Source of the DNA: CBDDEI01 sp965226775
Lineage (GTDB): Bacteria; Chloroflexota; Dehalococcoidia; SHYD01
NCBI GenBank assembly: GCA_965226775.1
Contig: CBDDEI010000002.1
Coordinates: 744,001-808,000 of the forward strand
Direction of reading: 5' to 3'
Length of the DNA stretch: 64,000 nt
Shown: positions 1-7,905 of the stretch, in pieces
How the letters are laid out: every line of letters begins with the position of its first letter
Numbering within the stretch: the stretch's first letter is position 1
Translations under genes and position numbers: made by a program
Notes under the pieces: generated by a model
Told to the model about the DNA's origin: nothing
The model's input: the letters and a program-made list of their open reading frames with translations, nothing else
Databases searched by the model: none

Positions 1-1494
1 GACGCCATCAGCAGGTACGAATCGGAAAGACTAGATGCCACCGTCGCCTACTACAACACCAAGGAGAGTGTTGACGGCCAGTGGTACGTCTTCATCATCG
101 ATGAGAACCAGACCATCGTCGCTCATGCCCCCAACCCCGACCTGGTGGGCAAGCACAGCTCCCAGGCTCTAGGACCCAACTCCTATCCCACCGGGTCCGC
201 CGTCGCCGCCTCCGCCGACCAGGACGGCGCCTGGTTCGACTACACCTATGCCAATCCCGCCTCTGGCGTTGTGGAGACCAAGCACTCCTGGGTGGTGACC
301 CACGACGGCATTACCTTCGGCTCCGGCTGGTACGAACGCGGCCCCGGCAAGTCCGACGCCCCCGCCTACACCAAGACCTTCGTGCAGCAGGCCACGAACC
401 TCTACGTCGCCCTCGGCCTGGAGGAGACCGTCGCCTACTACAACACCAAGGAGAGTGTTGACGGCCAGTGGTACGTCTTCATCATCGATGAGAACCAGAC
501 CATCGTCGCTCATGCCCCCAACCCCGACCTGGTGGGCAAGCACAGCTCCCAGGCTCTGGGACCCAACTCCTATCCCACCGGGTCCGCCGTCGCCGCCTCC
601 GCGGACCAGGACGGCGCCTGGTTCGACTACACCTATGCCAATCCCGCCTCTGGCGTTGTGGAGACCAAGCACTCCTGGATGGTGACCCACGACGGCATTA
701 CCTTCGGCTCCGGCTGGTACGAACGCGGCCCCGGCAAGTCCGACGCCCCCGCCTACACCAAGGCCTTCGTGCAGCAGGCCACGAACCTCTACGTCGCCCT
801 CGGCCTGGAGGAAACCGTCGCCTACTACAACACCAAGGAGAGTGTTGACGGCCAGTGGTACGTCTTCATCATCGATGAGAACCAGACCATCATCGCTCAT
901 GCCCCCGACCCCGACCTGGTGGGCAAGCACGTTTCCCAGGCTCTGGGACCCAACTCCTACCCCACCGGGTCCGCCGTCGCCGCCTCCGCGGACCAGGACG
1001 GCGCCTGGTTCGACTACACCTATGCCAATCCCGCCTCTGGCGTTGTGGAGACCAAGCACTCCTGGATGGTGATCCACGACGGCATTACCTTCGGCTCCGG
1101 CTGGTACGAACGCGGCCCCGGCAAGTCCGACACCCCCGCCTACACCAGGGCCTTCGTGCAGCAGGCCATGAACCTCTACGTCGCCCTAGGCCTGGAGGAA
1201 ACCGTCGCGTACTACAACACCAAGGAGAGCGTTGACGGCCAGTGGTACGTCTTCATCATCGACCCAGACGGCTACACGATAGCCCACCATAACCCTCAGC
1301 TTCGAGGGCGTGATCCCAGCCTCCGTGTGGACGCCACGGGGTATTTCTATGGCGACGACTTACAGAGCGCCACTGAGGCGGGTCATTGGGTGGACTATGT
1401 GTTGCTCAACTCGGAATCGGGCGAGAACCGTCAGAAGCACACTTGGATTGTGCGGCATGACGGACTGCTATTTGGGTCGGGCTGGTATGAGTAG
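1..1494 (+). CDS. Cache-like tandem-repeat protein, 5' end outside window
   Basis: The frame is open from base 1, so the gene starts upstream of the window; it ends in two consecutive TAG codons at 1492-1497. The protein is built from 129-residue modules. Each contains a YYN-KESVDGQWYVFIID segment, a HSxxLG loop, a DGAWFDYTY strand and an FGSGWYE end, as in extracytoplasmic Cache/PAS-like ligand-sensing domains. Units begin near 40, 427, 814 and 1201. The first three are almost identical, while the last diverges after about 20 residues (DGYTIAHHNPQLRGRDPSL) and ends at its own FGSGWYE. No membrane or signalling domain is visible in this part. I infer a secreted or surface small-ligand-binding repeat protein; the ligand is unknown. 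Confidence 0.75.
   Translation, partial: DAISRYESERLDATVAYYNTKESVDGQWYVFIIDENQTIVAHAPNPDLVGKHSSQALGPNSYPTGSAVAASADQDGAWFDYTYANPASGVVETKHSWVVTHDGITFGSGWYERGPGKSDAPAYTKTFVQQATNLYVALGLEETVAYYNTKESVDGQWYVFIIDENQTIVAHAPNPDLVGKHSSQALGPNSYPTGSAVAASADQDGAWFDYTYANPASGVVETKHSWMVTHDGITFGSGWYERGPGKSDAPAYTKAFVQQATNLYVALGLEETVAYYNTKESVDGQWYVFIIDENQTIIAHAPDPDLVGKHVSQALGPNSYPTGSAVAASADQDGAWFDYTYANPASGVVETKHSWMVIHDGITFGSGWYERGPGKSDTPAYTRAFVQQAMNLYVALGLEETVAYYNTKESVDGQWYVFIIDPDGYTIAHHNPQLRGRDPSLRVDATGYFYGDDLQSATEAGHWVDYVLLNSESGENRQKHTWIVRHDGLLFGSGWYE
40..1200 (+). repeat. Three in-frame 387-bp tandem repeats
   Basis: Units 40-426, 427-813 and 814-1200 have an exact 387-bp period (129 codons) and differ at only a handful of bases. 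A fourth, divergent partial unit follows from 1201. The near identity at synonymous sites indicates recent duplication or gene conversion. More units may lie upstream of the window. Confidence 0.9.
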
Positions 1495-1905
1495 TAGCAA
1501 CCCGCCTCGAAACTAGGTAGCGTTCTACGATCCGGCCTTCATATTGAGACGGCCCACCGAAAAGCTCGCAATTCAGTCCCTTTAGGCCCACCTGAGAAGA
1601 ATCGAACCGTTCATCGGGCCTGGTGATACATTCGGGTACCCGGGAACGACGTGACACACCCATTTGTGAGTCCGCTTTACCGACCTGGCTTGAATGGACC
1701 CAAATCGACCGCCCACGCGTACCTCAGGTTTCCGTGTCTATTGTGTCCATCGAATGAAAGTTCTTGATTTTGTCCAGTTGGGTGGACCTGAGACGGCACG
1801 CAGACGCAACCTACCTGAACTAGGGAACCACGTCCAGCTCTCCGGTGACGGAGCTACTCCAAGAAAAGATAGTGAGGGACAATGTGCTGTCCACCATGTT
1901 ACCCA
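1495..1905. other. Non-coding stretch, no gene seen
   Basis: Only short frames without family resemblance or good ribosome-binding sites occur here. I see no tRNA, strong hairpin or repeat. Confidence 0.5.
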
Positions 1906-2091
1906 TTAGGATTTCCTAACCAGCTTATACAGGCCTAGGGCAACCAAGCCACTGGATATCCCGGCAGCACCCGCGATGGCCCATGAGACGAGCAACGACA
2001 AGTCGTCGCTCAGTTGGCTCAACACGAGGCTGGTGACGATGGCGGTTGGTACGGTGAGGACCAATGTAGTTGTCATGTCCAGGGTTTTCAC
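1906..2091 (-). CDS. Small two-helix membrane protein, hypothetical
   Basis: A 61-residue frame with two hydrophobic stretches (LVLTVPTAIVTSLVL and LVSWAIAGAAGISSGLVALGLY) ends in a basic tail, VRKS. The GTG at 2091 is chosen because a GGAGG lies six bases upstream; a GTG at 2097 would touch that GGAGG. The family is not recognised. It could instead be the C-terminal end of a decayed longer gene, since protein-like sequence precedes it on the same strand in another frame. Confidence 0.45.
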   Translation of the reverse strand: MKTLDMTTTLVLTVPTAIVTSLVLSQLSDDLSLLVSWAIAGAAGISSGLVALGLYKLVRKS

Positions 2092-2245
2092 GTCCACCCT
2101 CCTGCCAGTAGTTGTCCGCCATGATAGCGCGCCAGAACTCGCTCTTCAACGAGGAGCCAGAACCGGAGTAGGCCAGCCTGCGGCTAATGCCGGACGTGGG
2201 CAGAGCCCTCGTGGTAGTCCGAGGTCAGCCCAACGCGTTGCCCCC
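2092..2245 (-). pseudogene. Possible coding remnant
   Basis: On the minus strand this stretch reads as plausible protein (for example SSLKSEFWRAIMADNYWQEG), but no start is evident and the frame changes within about 60 codons. It may be the broken upstream part of the small membrane ORF. Family unknown, and the call is weak. Confidence 0.2.
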
Positions 2246-2332
2246 GCTGCCTAACAGCGCTAAGACTAGCGAGAGCTACCCTTATTCAGTATCCTTTATG
2301 TATAAGCTAGCTATGAATGCCGACATAGGCGC

Positions 2333-3838
2333 ATGAGCCAAGTACCGTCCCTCCATCAGGCCGTAGAAGATACGGGCAGTGATGTTGCGGCTGCATCCCG
2401 TCGGAATAGCCATCAACGCTACCAGCGTGCTTTGCGCTGGGTCCTCCAGGGCGCTGACCTAGTCCTCGTCGACCTCGCATTCGTCGTTGCGTACTATCTC
2501 CGCTACATTCAGGGCATCGGCGGCGACGTAGCGGATGAGAACTTTGTTCCCCTGGACGTCTACTTTCCGCTGCTGATTGGCCTCTCCATCACCCTGGTAG
2601 TGGTGTATCGTGTCACCGGGCTCTACCGCGCGCCCCTTAAGGGGCCGTTCCTGCAAGAGGTGTGGAGCATTGTCCTTAGCACCACCTTTGGCATCACCCT
2701 CCTTTTCGCGGGCGTCTACCTGTTCAGGGGCTTTGCCTACTCCCGAGGCCTCTTCCTCATTGCTTCCGTGCTCACCACTGCGCTGCTGGTCGGCTCACGC
2801 ATTGTTGCCCGCGCCGTGCAGGGCGAGCTGCGCCGGCGCGGCGTCGGGGTTGAGCGTACCCTGGTCGTGGGCGGCGACCGCCTGGGCCTTACCGTGATGC
2901 ACGTTCTGGCTACCGAGCCGGGGCTTGGTTACCATCTTGTAGGCTTTCTGCACGAAAGCGCTCGCATCAACCTGGGCCGCTTCACGTGCCTGGGCCTCAT
3001 TAGCGACCTCCCCGATGTCCTCCGCCAGGCGCAGGTGGACACCGTCATCGTCACCCTGCCTGCCACCGACGAGTCCCGGCAGGTGCTGGCGGGCGTCACC
3101 AAGACCTGTGAGCAGGCGGACGTCCAGGTGCGAGTGGTTCCCGATCTCTTCGAGCTGAGCTTGAGCCTTAGTCCCGTAGACGTTGAGGACCTCCGCGGCA
3201 TTCCCGTCATCGGCCTGCGGAAGACTACTATTAGCGGCTACAACCTCATGCTCAAGCGGGCTATGGATATCGTGGTAGCGGGACTCACCCTAGCGATCCT
3301 TTCGCCCCTCTGGCTGCTCATTGCCGTGGCGGTGAAGTTGGATTCGCCGGGGTCAATCTATTTCGCGCAGACTCGCTTGGGCAAAGACCGCCGGCCTTTC
3401 ACGGCGCTCAAGTTCCGTTCCATGTACGTGGATGCGGAGGCTCGCCTGGCGGAGCTTACCGCGCAGAACGAAGCCACCGGCCCGCTGTTCAAGATGCGAG
3501 ATGATCCTCGGGTCACCCGCGTGGGTCGCTGGCTGCGGCGCACCAGCCTGGATGAGCTAACGCAGCTCTGGAACGTCCTCCGCGGCGAGATGAGCCTGGT
3601 GGGCCCGCGGCCGCCGCTGCCGTCTGAGGTGGAGCAGTATCAGGAGTGGCATCTGAAGCGCCTAGCCGTTGCGCCCGGCATGACGGGCTTGTGGCAGGTC
3701 ACTGGGCGGAGTGAGATTCCCTTCGAAGAGATGGTGCTCTCGGACCTCTACTACATCGAGAACTGGTCGCTGGGCCTGGACTTCCAGATCCTCCTCCGCA
3801 CCATCCCCGCGGTCCTGACGGGACGCGGAGCATTCTAA
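2333..3838 (+). CDS. Polyprenyl-phosphate glycosyl-1-phosphate transferase (WcaJ-type)
   Basis: This 501-aa protein would start exopolysaccharide or glycan synthesis by transferring a hexose-1-phosphate from a nucleotide sugar to undecaprenyl phosphate at the membrane. The N-terminal half has about four membrane helices (roughly residues 35-160) followed by a nucleotide-binding-like region (VVGGDRLGL). The C-terminal bacterial sugar transferase domain (about 300-501) starts with the KRAMDIVVAGLTLAILSPLW helix and carries the family blocks KFRSMYVDAE, LRRTSLDELTQLWNVLRGEM, SLVGPRP, PGMTGLWQVTGRS and YYIENWSLGLD. Length is normal. No other glycosyltransferases are nearby, so the final polymer cannot be predicted. 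The ATG at 2333 lacks a clear Shine-Dalgarno, but the ATGs at 2313 and 2317 are out of frame. Confidence 0.92.
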   Translation: MSQVPSLHQAVEDTGSDVAAASRRNSHQRYQRALRWVLQGADLVLVDLAFVVAYYLRYIQGIGGDVADENFVPLDVYFPLLIGLSITLVVVYRVTGLYRAPLKGPFLQEVWSIVLSTTFGITLLFAGVYLFRGFAYSRGLFLIASVLTTALLVGSRIVARAVQGELRRRGVGVERTLVVGGDRLGLTVMHVLATEPGLGYHLVGFLHESARINLGRFTCLGLISDLPDVLRQAQVDTVIVTLPATDESRQVLAGVTKTCEQADVQVRVVPDLFELSLSLSPVDVEDLRGIPVIGLRKTTISGYNLMLKRAMDIVVAGLTLAILSPLWLLIAVAVKLDSPGSIYFAQTRLGKDRRPFTALKFRSMYVDAEARLAELTAQNEATGPLFKMRDDPRVTRVGRWLRRTSLDELTQLWNVLRGEMSLVGPRPPLPSEVEQYQEWHLKRLAVAPGMTGLWQVTGRSEIPFEEMVLSDLYYIENWSLGLDFQILLRTIPAVLTGRGAF

Positions 3839-3886
3839 CCGTTACCCCTTCCCGCGCCTTCTGAGAGAGGGTCGGGGTGCGGGCAC

Positions 3887-4636
3887 ATGCTAATGCCTAT
3901 CTACGGTAACCTCTGCACCCAGTTCTACGACCTCGATAAGCCCGAGCCCCCTTCCGATGCCCTTGCGTTCTATCTCCGCCATCTCGAAGCTGCGCAGGGC
4001 CCTGCTTTGGAAGCTATGTGCGGCTCTGGCCGGTTCCTCATCCCTCTCCTAGAGCGGGGTATCCAGATTGAGGGTATGGATGCCTCCGCCAGTATGCTGG
4101 AAGCGTGCAGAGCAAGAGGCGCGCAGAAAGGGCTTGCCCCAGGCATCTACCAGCAGCTCTTGCAGGAGCTGAGTCTCCCCCAGCGCTACGGGTGCGTTAT
4201 CCTGCCCGGCGGCTCCTTTGGGTTCGTTGTGGAGGAAGAGGACGTGGCCGAGAGTCTAGTCCGTCTCTACCGGCACCTGCTGCCGGCAGGTCAGCTTGTC
4301 CTAGAAGTGCTTACACCTGCCGCTCGCGCAACCAGCCCCGGACGCTGGATCACCCGCCCGGACGGCGCTCGCATAGTAGAGAACACCCTCCACGCCCGCT
4401 ACGATTCAGCCGCCAACCTCGAGCACTTTACCTTGGCCTACGAGTTGTTTAAGGGCGGTCGTATGGTGGAGGAGGAGCGTGAGGAATACACCCTACGCCA
4501 CTACGAGCCTGAGGAGTTCGCGCTGCTGCTAGCTGCCGCCGGTTTTGCGGACATAGGGGTTACCCAAGCCTATGAAGATACGCCGCCGCAAGATGACGAC
4601 ATCCTCGTTGTCTTTACTTGCCGCAAGCCAGAGTAG
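3887..4636 (+). CDS. Class I SAM-dependent methyltransferase
   Basis: This 249-aa protein has a Rossmann-type SAM-binding motif I (LEAMCGSGRFLIPLL, about residues 41-55), an acidic motif II (IEGMDASASMLEAC) and the later methyltransferase strands (VILPGGSFGFV, LVLEVLTPA). The substrate is unknown; a small molecule or lipid is typical of this family. ATGs at 3887 and 3893 are both possible. It converges on recJ with only three bases between the stop codons. Confidence 0.85.
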   Translation: MLMPIYGNLCTQFYDLDKPEPPSDALAFYLRHLEAAQGPALEAMCGSGRFLIPLLERGIQIEGMDASASMLEACRARGAQKGLAPGIYQQLLQELSLPQRYGCVILPGGSFGFVVEEEDVAESLVRLYRHLLPAGQLVLEVLTPAARATSPGRWITRPDGARIVENTLHARYDSAANLEHFTLAYELFKGGRMVEEEREEYTLRHYEPEEFALLLAAAGFADIGVTQAYEDTPPQDDDILVVFTCRKPE

Positions 4637-4639
4637 GGG

Positions 4640-6319
4640 TCACTCCGTAGGGCGAAAGTCCTTGATCCGCAGCTGCAGCAGCCCGTTGCCGTCAAAGCGG
4701 TCCAACCCCATGCTGTAGGCCACGTCCAGCACCTCGCCCGCCCGCACGGCGCGGTCGCCCATGCCAAAGCCCACCGCCTTCCACACAGTACGGTTCTCGG
4801 CAAGCTTCAGCTCCAGGTGTGCCCCGCCGTTGCCAAAGACTCGGGTGTCCCGCACTTCCAGCTTGGCGCTCATAAAGAGCGGCTCCGGATGCCCCGCGCC
4901 GTAGGGGCCCAGACGGCTCAGCAGGCGCATCGTCTCGCCGGGGATGGCCCGGAGTGGTGTCACCGCGTCAATCGAAAGCACTGGCTCGTGGGGCGCCTCA
5001 TAGAGCGCGATCTCCGCGAGGGCCGTCAGCCGCTCCCGTAGCTCAGGAATGCGGCCGGTGCGGATGGTGAAGCCCGCCGCTTGGGGGTGACCGCCGTACC
5101 GCTCAAAGAGGTCGCGGCACTGGGTTAGCAGCCCCACTATGGAAACCCCGGGAATGCTGCGCGCGCTGCCCCGGCTGTAGTCCGGCCCCTCGGTGATAGC
5201 AATGGCGGGGCGGAAGCGCTCCTCCGCCAGGCGGCTCGCCACAAGCCCGATGATCCCCGCAGGGTATTCCGCACTGGATACCACCAGCACCGGCGCATCT
5301 TCCGGCTGGTCTTCCAGAGCAGTCTGCGCCAGCGCCACCATTTCCCGGGTGAGCTGCTGGCGCGTCCGGTTTGTGCTCTCCAGTTGCTCGGCCAGGGCGG
5401 CGGCCTCTGTTTCGTCAACGGTTGTTAGCAGTTGGTAGCTGCTCATTGCGTGTTCCAGCCGGCCCATGGCGTTGATGCGCGGCGCGATGACAAAGCCCAG
5501 GTCTTCTGACTGTATCTGGCTCGCAGGCAGTCCCGCCCGTTTCAACAACGCCCGCAGGCCCATCCGTTTGCCTTCGCGAATCGCCGCCAGCCCCTGCTGC
5601 ACAATCCAGCGATTCTCGTCCCGCAGCGGCGCAAGGTCTGCCACTGTGCCGATGGCTGCAAGGTCGTAGAACGCCTCGCTCACGGGGCGGCCTATCACCT
5701 GCTCCAGCGCTTGGAGCAGCTTTAGTGCGACCCCCACGCCGGAGAGGTCCGGGAACGGATAGCGGGCGTCCAGCCGGTGCGGGTTCACGATAGCCGCTGC
5801 GGCCGGCAACTGTGGCGGGATGGCGTGGTGGTCCATGACGATAACGCTCATCCCCAGCTCTCTGGCCCTGGCAATCTCCACCACCGCACTGGTGCCGGTG
5901 TCTACGGTGATGACCACCCGCACGCCTTCCCGCGCCAGCGCTTCCAAGGTGGGGATGTTCAGGCCGTAGCCCTCGTCCCGGTGCGGGATGTACGGTTGCG
6001 CAACACCTCCCAGCAGCCGTAGCCCCTCTACCAGCGTGGCGGTGCCGGTGATCCCGTCCGCGTCAAAGTCGCCGAAGACTACTACTGGTTCCCGGCCGCG
6101 GATTGCCGCCAATAGGCGGTCAACGGCCTGCTCCATATCGGGCAACGTAAAGGGGTCGTGCTGTGGGGCCGTCGCGTCCTCCAGCCACCACTGCGCTTCA
6201 TCCGCGCTCTTGACGCCGCGCTGAAACAGGATCTGGGCGATGACGGGCGGGTAAGGGCCTAGCGCAAGGGTTGGATCGGGCGGGAGTGCAGGTGGGAGCA
6301 GCCAGCGGTAATCGGGCAT
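4640..6319 (-). CDS. recJ: Single-stranded-DNA-specific 5'-3' exonuclease RecJ
   Basis: RecJ degrades 5'-ended single strands in recombination and mismatch/base-excision repair. The 559-aa protein has the DHH-family phosphoesterase motifs GDFDADG (residues 83-89), VDTGT and DHH (163-165), and the C-terminal DHHA1 region with RYGGHPQAAGFTI. Length fits the core RecJ family. It stands alone on the minus strand between a convergent methyltransferase gene and a repeat-bearing spacer. Confidence 0.95.
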   Translation of the reverse strand: MPDYRWLLPPALPPDPTLALGPYPPVIAQILFQRGVKSADEAQWWLEDATAPQHDPFTLPDMEQAVDRLLAAIRGREPVVVFGDFDADGITGTATLVEGLRLLGGVAQPYIPHRDEGYGLNIPTLEALAREGVRVVITVDTGTSAVVEIARARELGMSVIVMDHHAIPPQLPAAAAIVNPHRLDARYPFPDLSGVGVALKLLQALEQVIGRPVSEAFYDLAAIGTVADLAPLRDENRWIVQQGLAAIREGKRMGLRALLKRAGLPASQIQSEDLGFVIAPRINAMGRLEHAMSSYQLLTTVDETEAAALAEQLESTNRTRQQLTREMVALAQTALEDQPEDAPVLVVSSAEYPAGIIGLVASRLAEERFRPAIAITEGPDYSRGSARSIPGVSIVGLLTQCRDLFERYGGHPQAAGFTIRTGRIPELRERLTALAEIALYEAPHEPVLSIDAVTPLRAIPGETMRLLSRLGPYGAGHPEPLFMSAKLEVRDTRVFGNGGAHLELKLAENRTVWKAVGFGMGDRAVRAGEVLDVAYSMGLDRFDGNGLLQLRIKDFRPTE

Positions 6320-6329
6320 ATGCTTAGAC

Positions 6330-6479
6330 CGTCATTGCGAGGAGGTGGCAGGAGCGACTGGCGAAGCAGTCTGGGGGCGGGAATAAGTAGCGGCTCTCAA
6401 ATACATGGTTGCTCAGTAGCCTCATAAGCCGCCCGGTTCCCTTCAGCTATACGCAGGACAAGCGTTGCTCAGAATGACG
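6330..6479. repeat. Degenerate inverted-repeat element
   Basis: The spacer upstream of recJ is bounded by CGTCATT at 6330-6336 and its complement AATGACG at 6473-6479. The left end (GTCATTGCGAGGAGG) resembles a dispersed repeat end common in many bacterial genomes. Only one copy is present, so mobility is inferred. It differs from the five-copy element seen elsewhere in the window. Confidence 0.4.
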
Positions 6480-6510
6480 TAGCTGCCGCTAGTGATTAAG
6501 TAGAAGTGGT

Positions 6511-7752
6511 TTATTCTCGATACTTCCGGAACGCCAGGCAGGTGTTGTGCCCGCCGAAGCCGAAGGAGTTGCTCAACGTTGCTTCGACGGTCATCTGGCG
6601 CGCCGTGTTGGGCACGTAGTCCAGGTCGCAGTTGGGATCGGGGTGCTCATAGTTGATGGTGGGAGCTACCACCTCGTTCTGGATGCTGAGGACGCAGATA
6701 GCCGCTTCCAGCGCGCCCGCCGCGCCCAGCAGGTGTCCTACCATCGATTTGGTGGAGCTCACCGCCAGCTTATACGCCTGCTCCCCGAACACCGTCTTGA
6801 TCGCCTGCGTCTCCGCTGAGTCATTGAGCATTGTGGAGGTCCCGTGGGCATTGATGTAGCTGACCTCTTGTGGCGCAAGCTTGCCCCGTTGTAGGGCCAG
6901 CTTCATGGCCCGTACCGCGCCCTCGGCGTCCTCCGCAGGCTGGGTGATGTGATATGCGTCCGCCGTGGCACCGTAGGCCACCATCTCGGCAAGGATGGCC
7001 GCGCCGCGCTCTTGAGCGTGCTCCAGCGTCTCCAGCACCAACACGCATGCGCCCTCGCCCATGACAAAGCCGTCCCGCTCTGCGTCAAAGGGCCGGGAGG
7101 CCTGCTGTGGCGCGTCGTTGTTGGTAGAGAGGGCCCTTGCTGCGTTGAACGCCGCTACGCCAATGGGGCAGAGGGGCGCTTCCGCGCCGCCGGCCAGCAT
7201 TACGCTCGCATCGCCCCGCATAATGGTCTCGTACGCCTGGCCCACCGCATCCGCGCCGCTGGAACAGGCGGAGACCGTGGCGTAGTTGGGCCCCTTGGCC
7301 CCCACGGCTATGGACACTTGGCCGGCAGCCATGTTGCAGATCATCATAGGCACCAGGAAGGGGCTTATGCGGCCCGGCCCGCGCCCATCCAGCACCGAGA
7401 TCTGCTCCGAGAGGGTAGCGATGCCCCCGATGCCGCTGCCGATGATCACTCCCGCGGTAGGAGCCAGCTTGGCGTCTATAGTGAGGTCGGCGTGTTGCAG
7501 CGCCTCGTGGGCGGCGGAGATGGCGAACTGCACGAAGCGGTCGCTGCGACGCGCCTCCTTGCGGTCCATGTGCAGCGTGGGGTCAAAGCCCTTCACCTCC
7601 GCGCCAAAGGTGGTGTCAAAGCCTTCCAGGTCAAAGGTGGTGAGATGGTCTACGCCTGAGCGGCCCTGCACCAACCCGTCCCAGGTGGCAGAAGTGTTGA
7701 GGCCGAGCGGGGTGACCATGCCTAGGCCGGTGACGACCACGCGTTGTGTCAT
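6511..7752 (-). CDS. fabF: Beta-ketoacyl-ACP synthase II FabF
   Basis: FabF is the condensing enzyme of type II fatty acid elongation and joins acyl thioesters with malonyl-ACP. The 413-aa thiolase-fold protein has the nucleophile in TVSACSSGAD (Cys163) and the catalytic histidines in INAHGTST and KSMVGHLLGAAG. The C-terminal NSFGFGGHN loop is intact. A GGAGA lies 7-8 bases before the ATG at 7752. No acpP, fabG or fabD is nearby. A radical SAM gene lies upstream on the same strand after 153 bases. Confidence 0.96.
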   Translation of the reverse strand: MTQRVVVTGLGMVTPLGLNTSATWDGLVQGRSGVDHLTTFDLEGFDTTFGAEVKGFDPTLHMDRKEARRSDRFVQFAISAAHEALQHADLTIDAKLAPTAGVIIGSGIGGIATLSEQISVLDGRGPGRISPFLVPMMICNMAAGQVSIAVGAKGPNYATVSACSSGADAVGQAYETIMRGDASVMLAGGAEAPLCPIGVAAFNAARALSTNNDAPQQASRPFDAERDGFVMGEGACVLVLETLEHAQERGAAILAEMVAYGATADAYHITQPAEDAEGAVRAMKLALQRGKLAPQEVSYINAHGTSTMLNDSAETQAIKTVFGEQAYKLAVSSTKSMVGHLLGAAGALEAAICVLSIQNEVVAPTINYEHPDPNCDLDYVPNTARQMTVEATLSNSFGFGGHNTCLAFRKYRE

Positions 7753-7905
7753 GGAGTGTTCTCCGTTATCCAGCTAAAACGAAAGAGGCGCGCCTAATGG
7801 GCTGCTGTGTGGCTTCTGCATGTCATTCTGTAAAGAGCCGCCTTTTGTGACGGTCGAAGTAGTGCGATCGCTTTCGATGGTCCCGGTTCCGAGAAGGGTA
7901 GCTGC

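Noticed and set aside
169..1077. 302-codon minus-strand frame across the Cache repeats
   Set aside because: It is Gly/Val-rich, repeats with the same 387-bp period and is the complement shadow of the GC-biased third positions of the plus-strand gene, which has recognisable modules.
40..1200. Tandem repeats considered as CRISPR or satellite DNA
   Set aside because: The period is 387 bp, units are in frame and encode a folded module, and there are no short repeats with variable spacers. No CRISPR array or cas gene is present in the window.
3841..3880. Additional MITE fragment after the sugar transferase gene
   Set aside because: Only a vague pyrimidine/purine-rich resemblance remains (ACCCCTTCCCGC...GGGTCGGGGTGCGGG); ends and hairpin are missing.
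6949..7659. 236-codon plus-strand frame opposite fabF
   Set aside because: Shadow frame; fabF on the minus strand has all catalytic residues.
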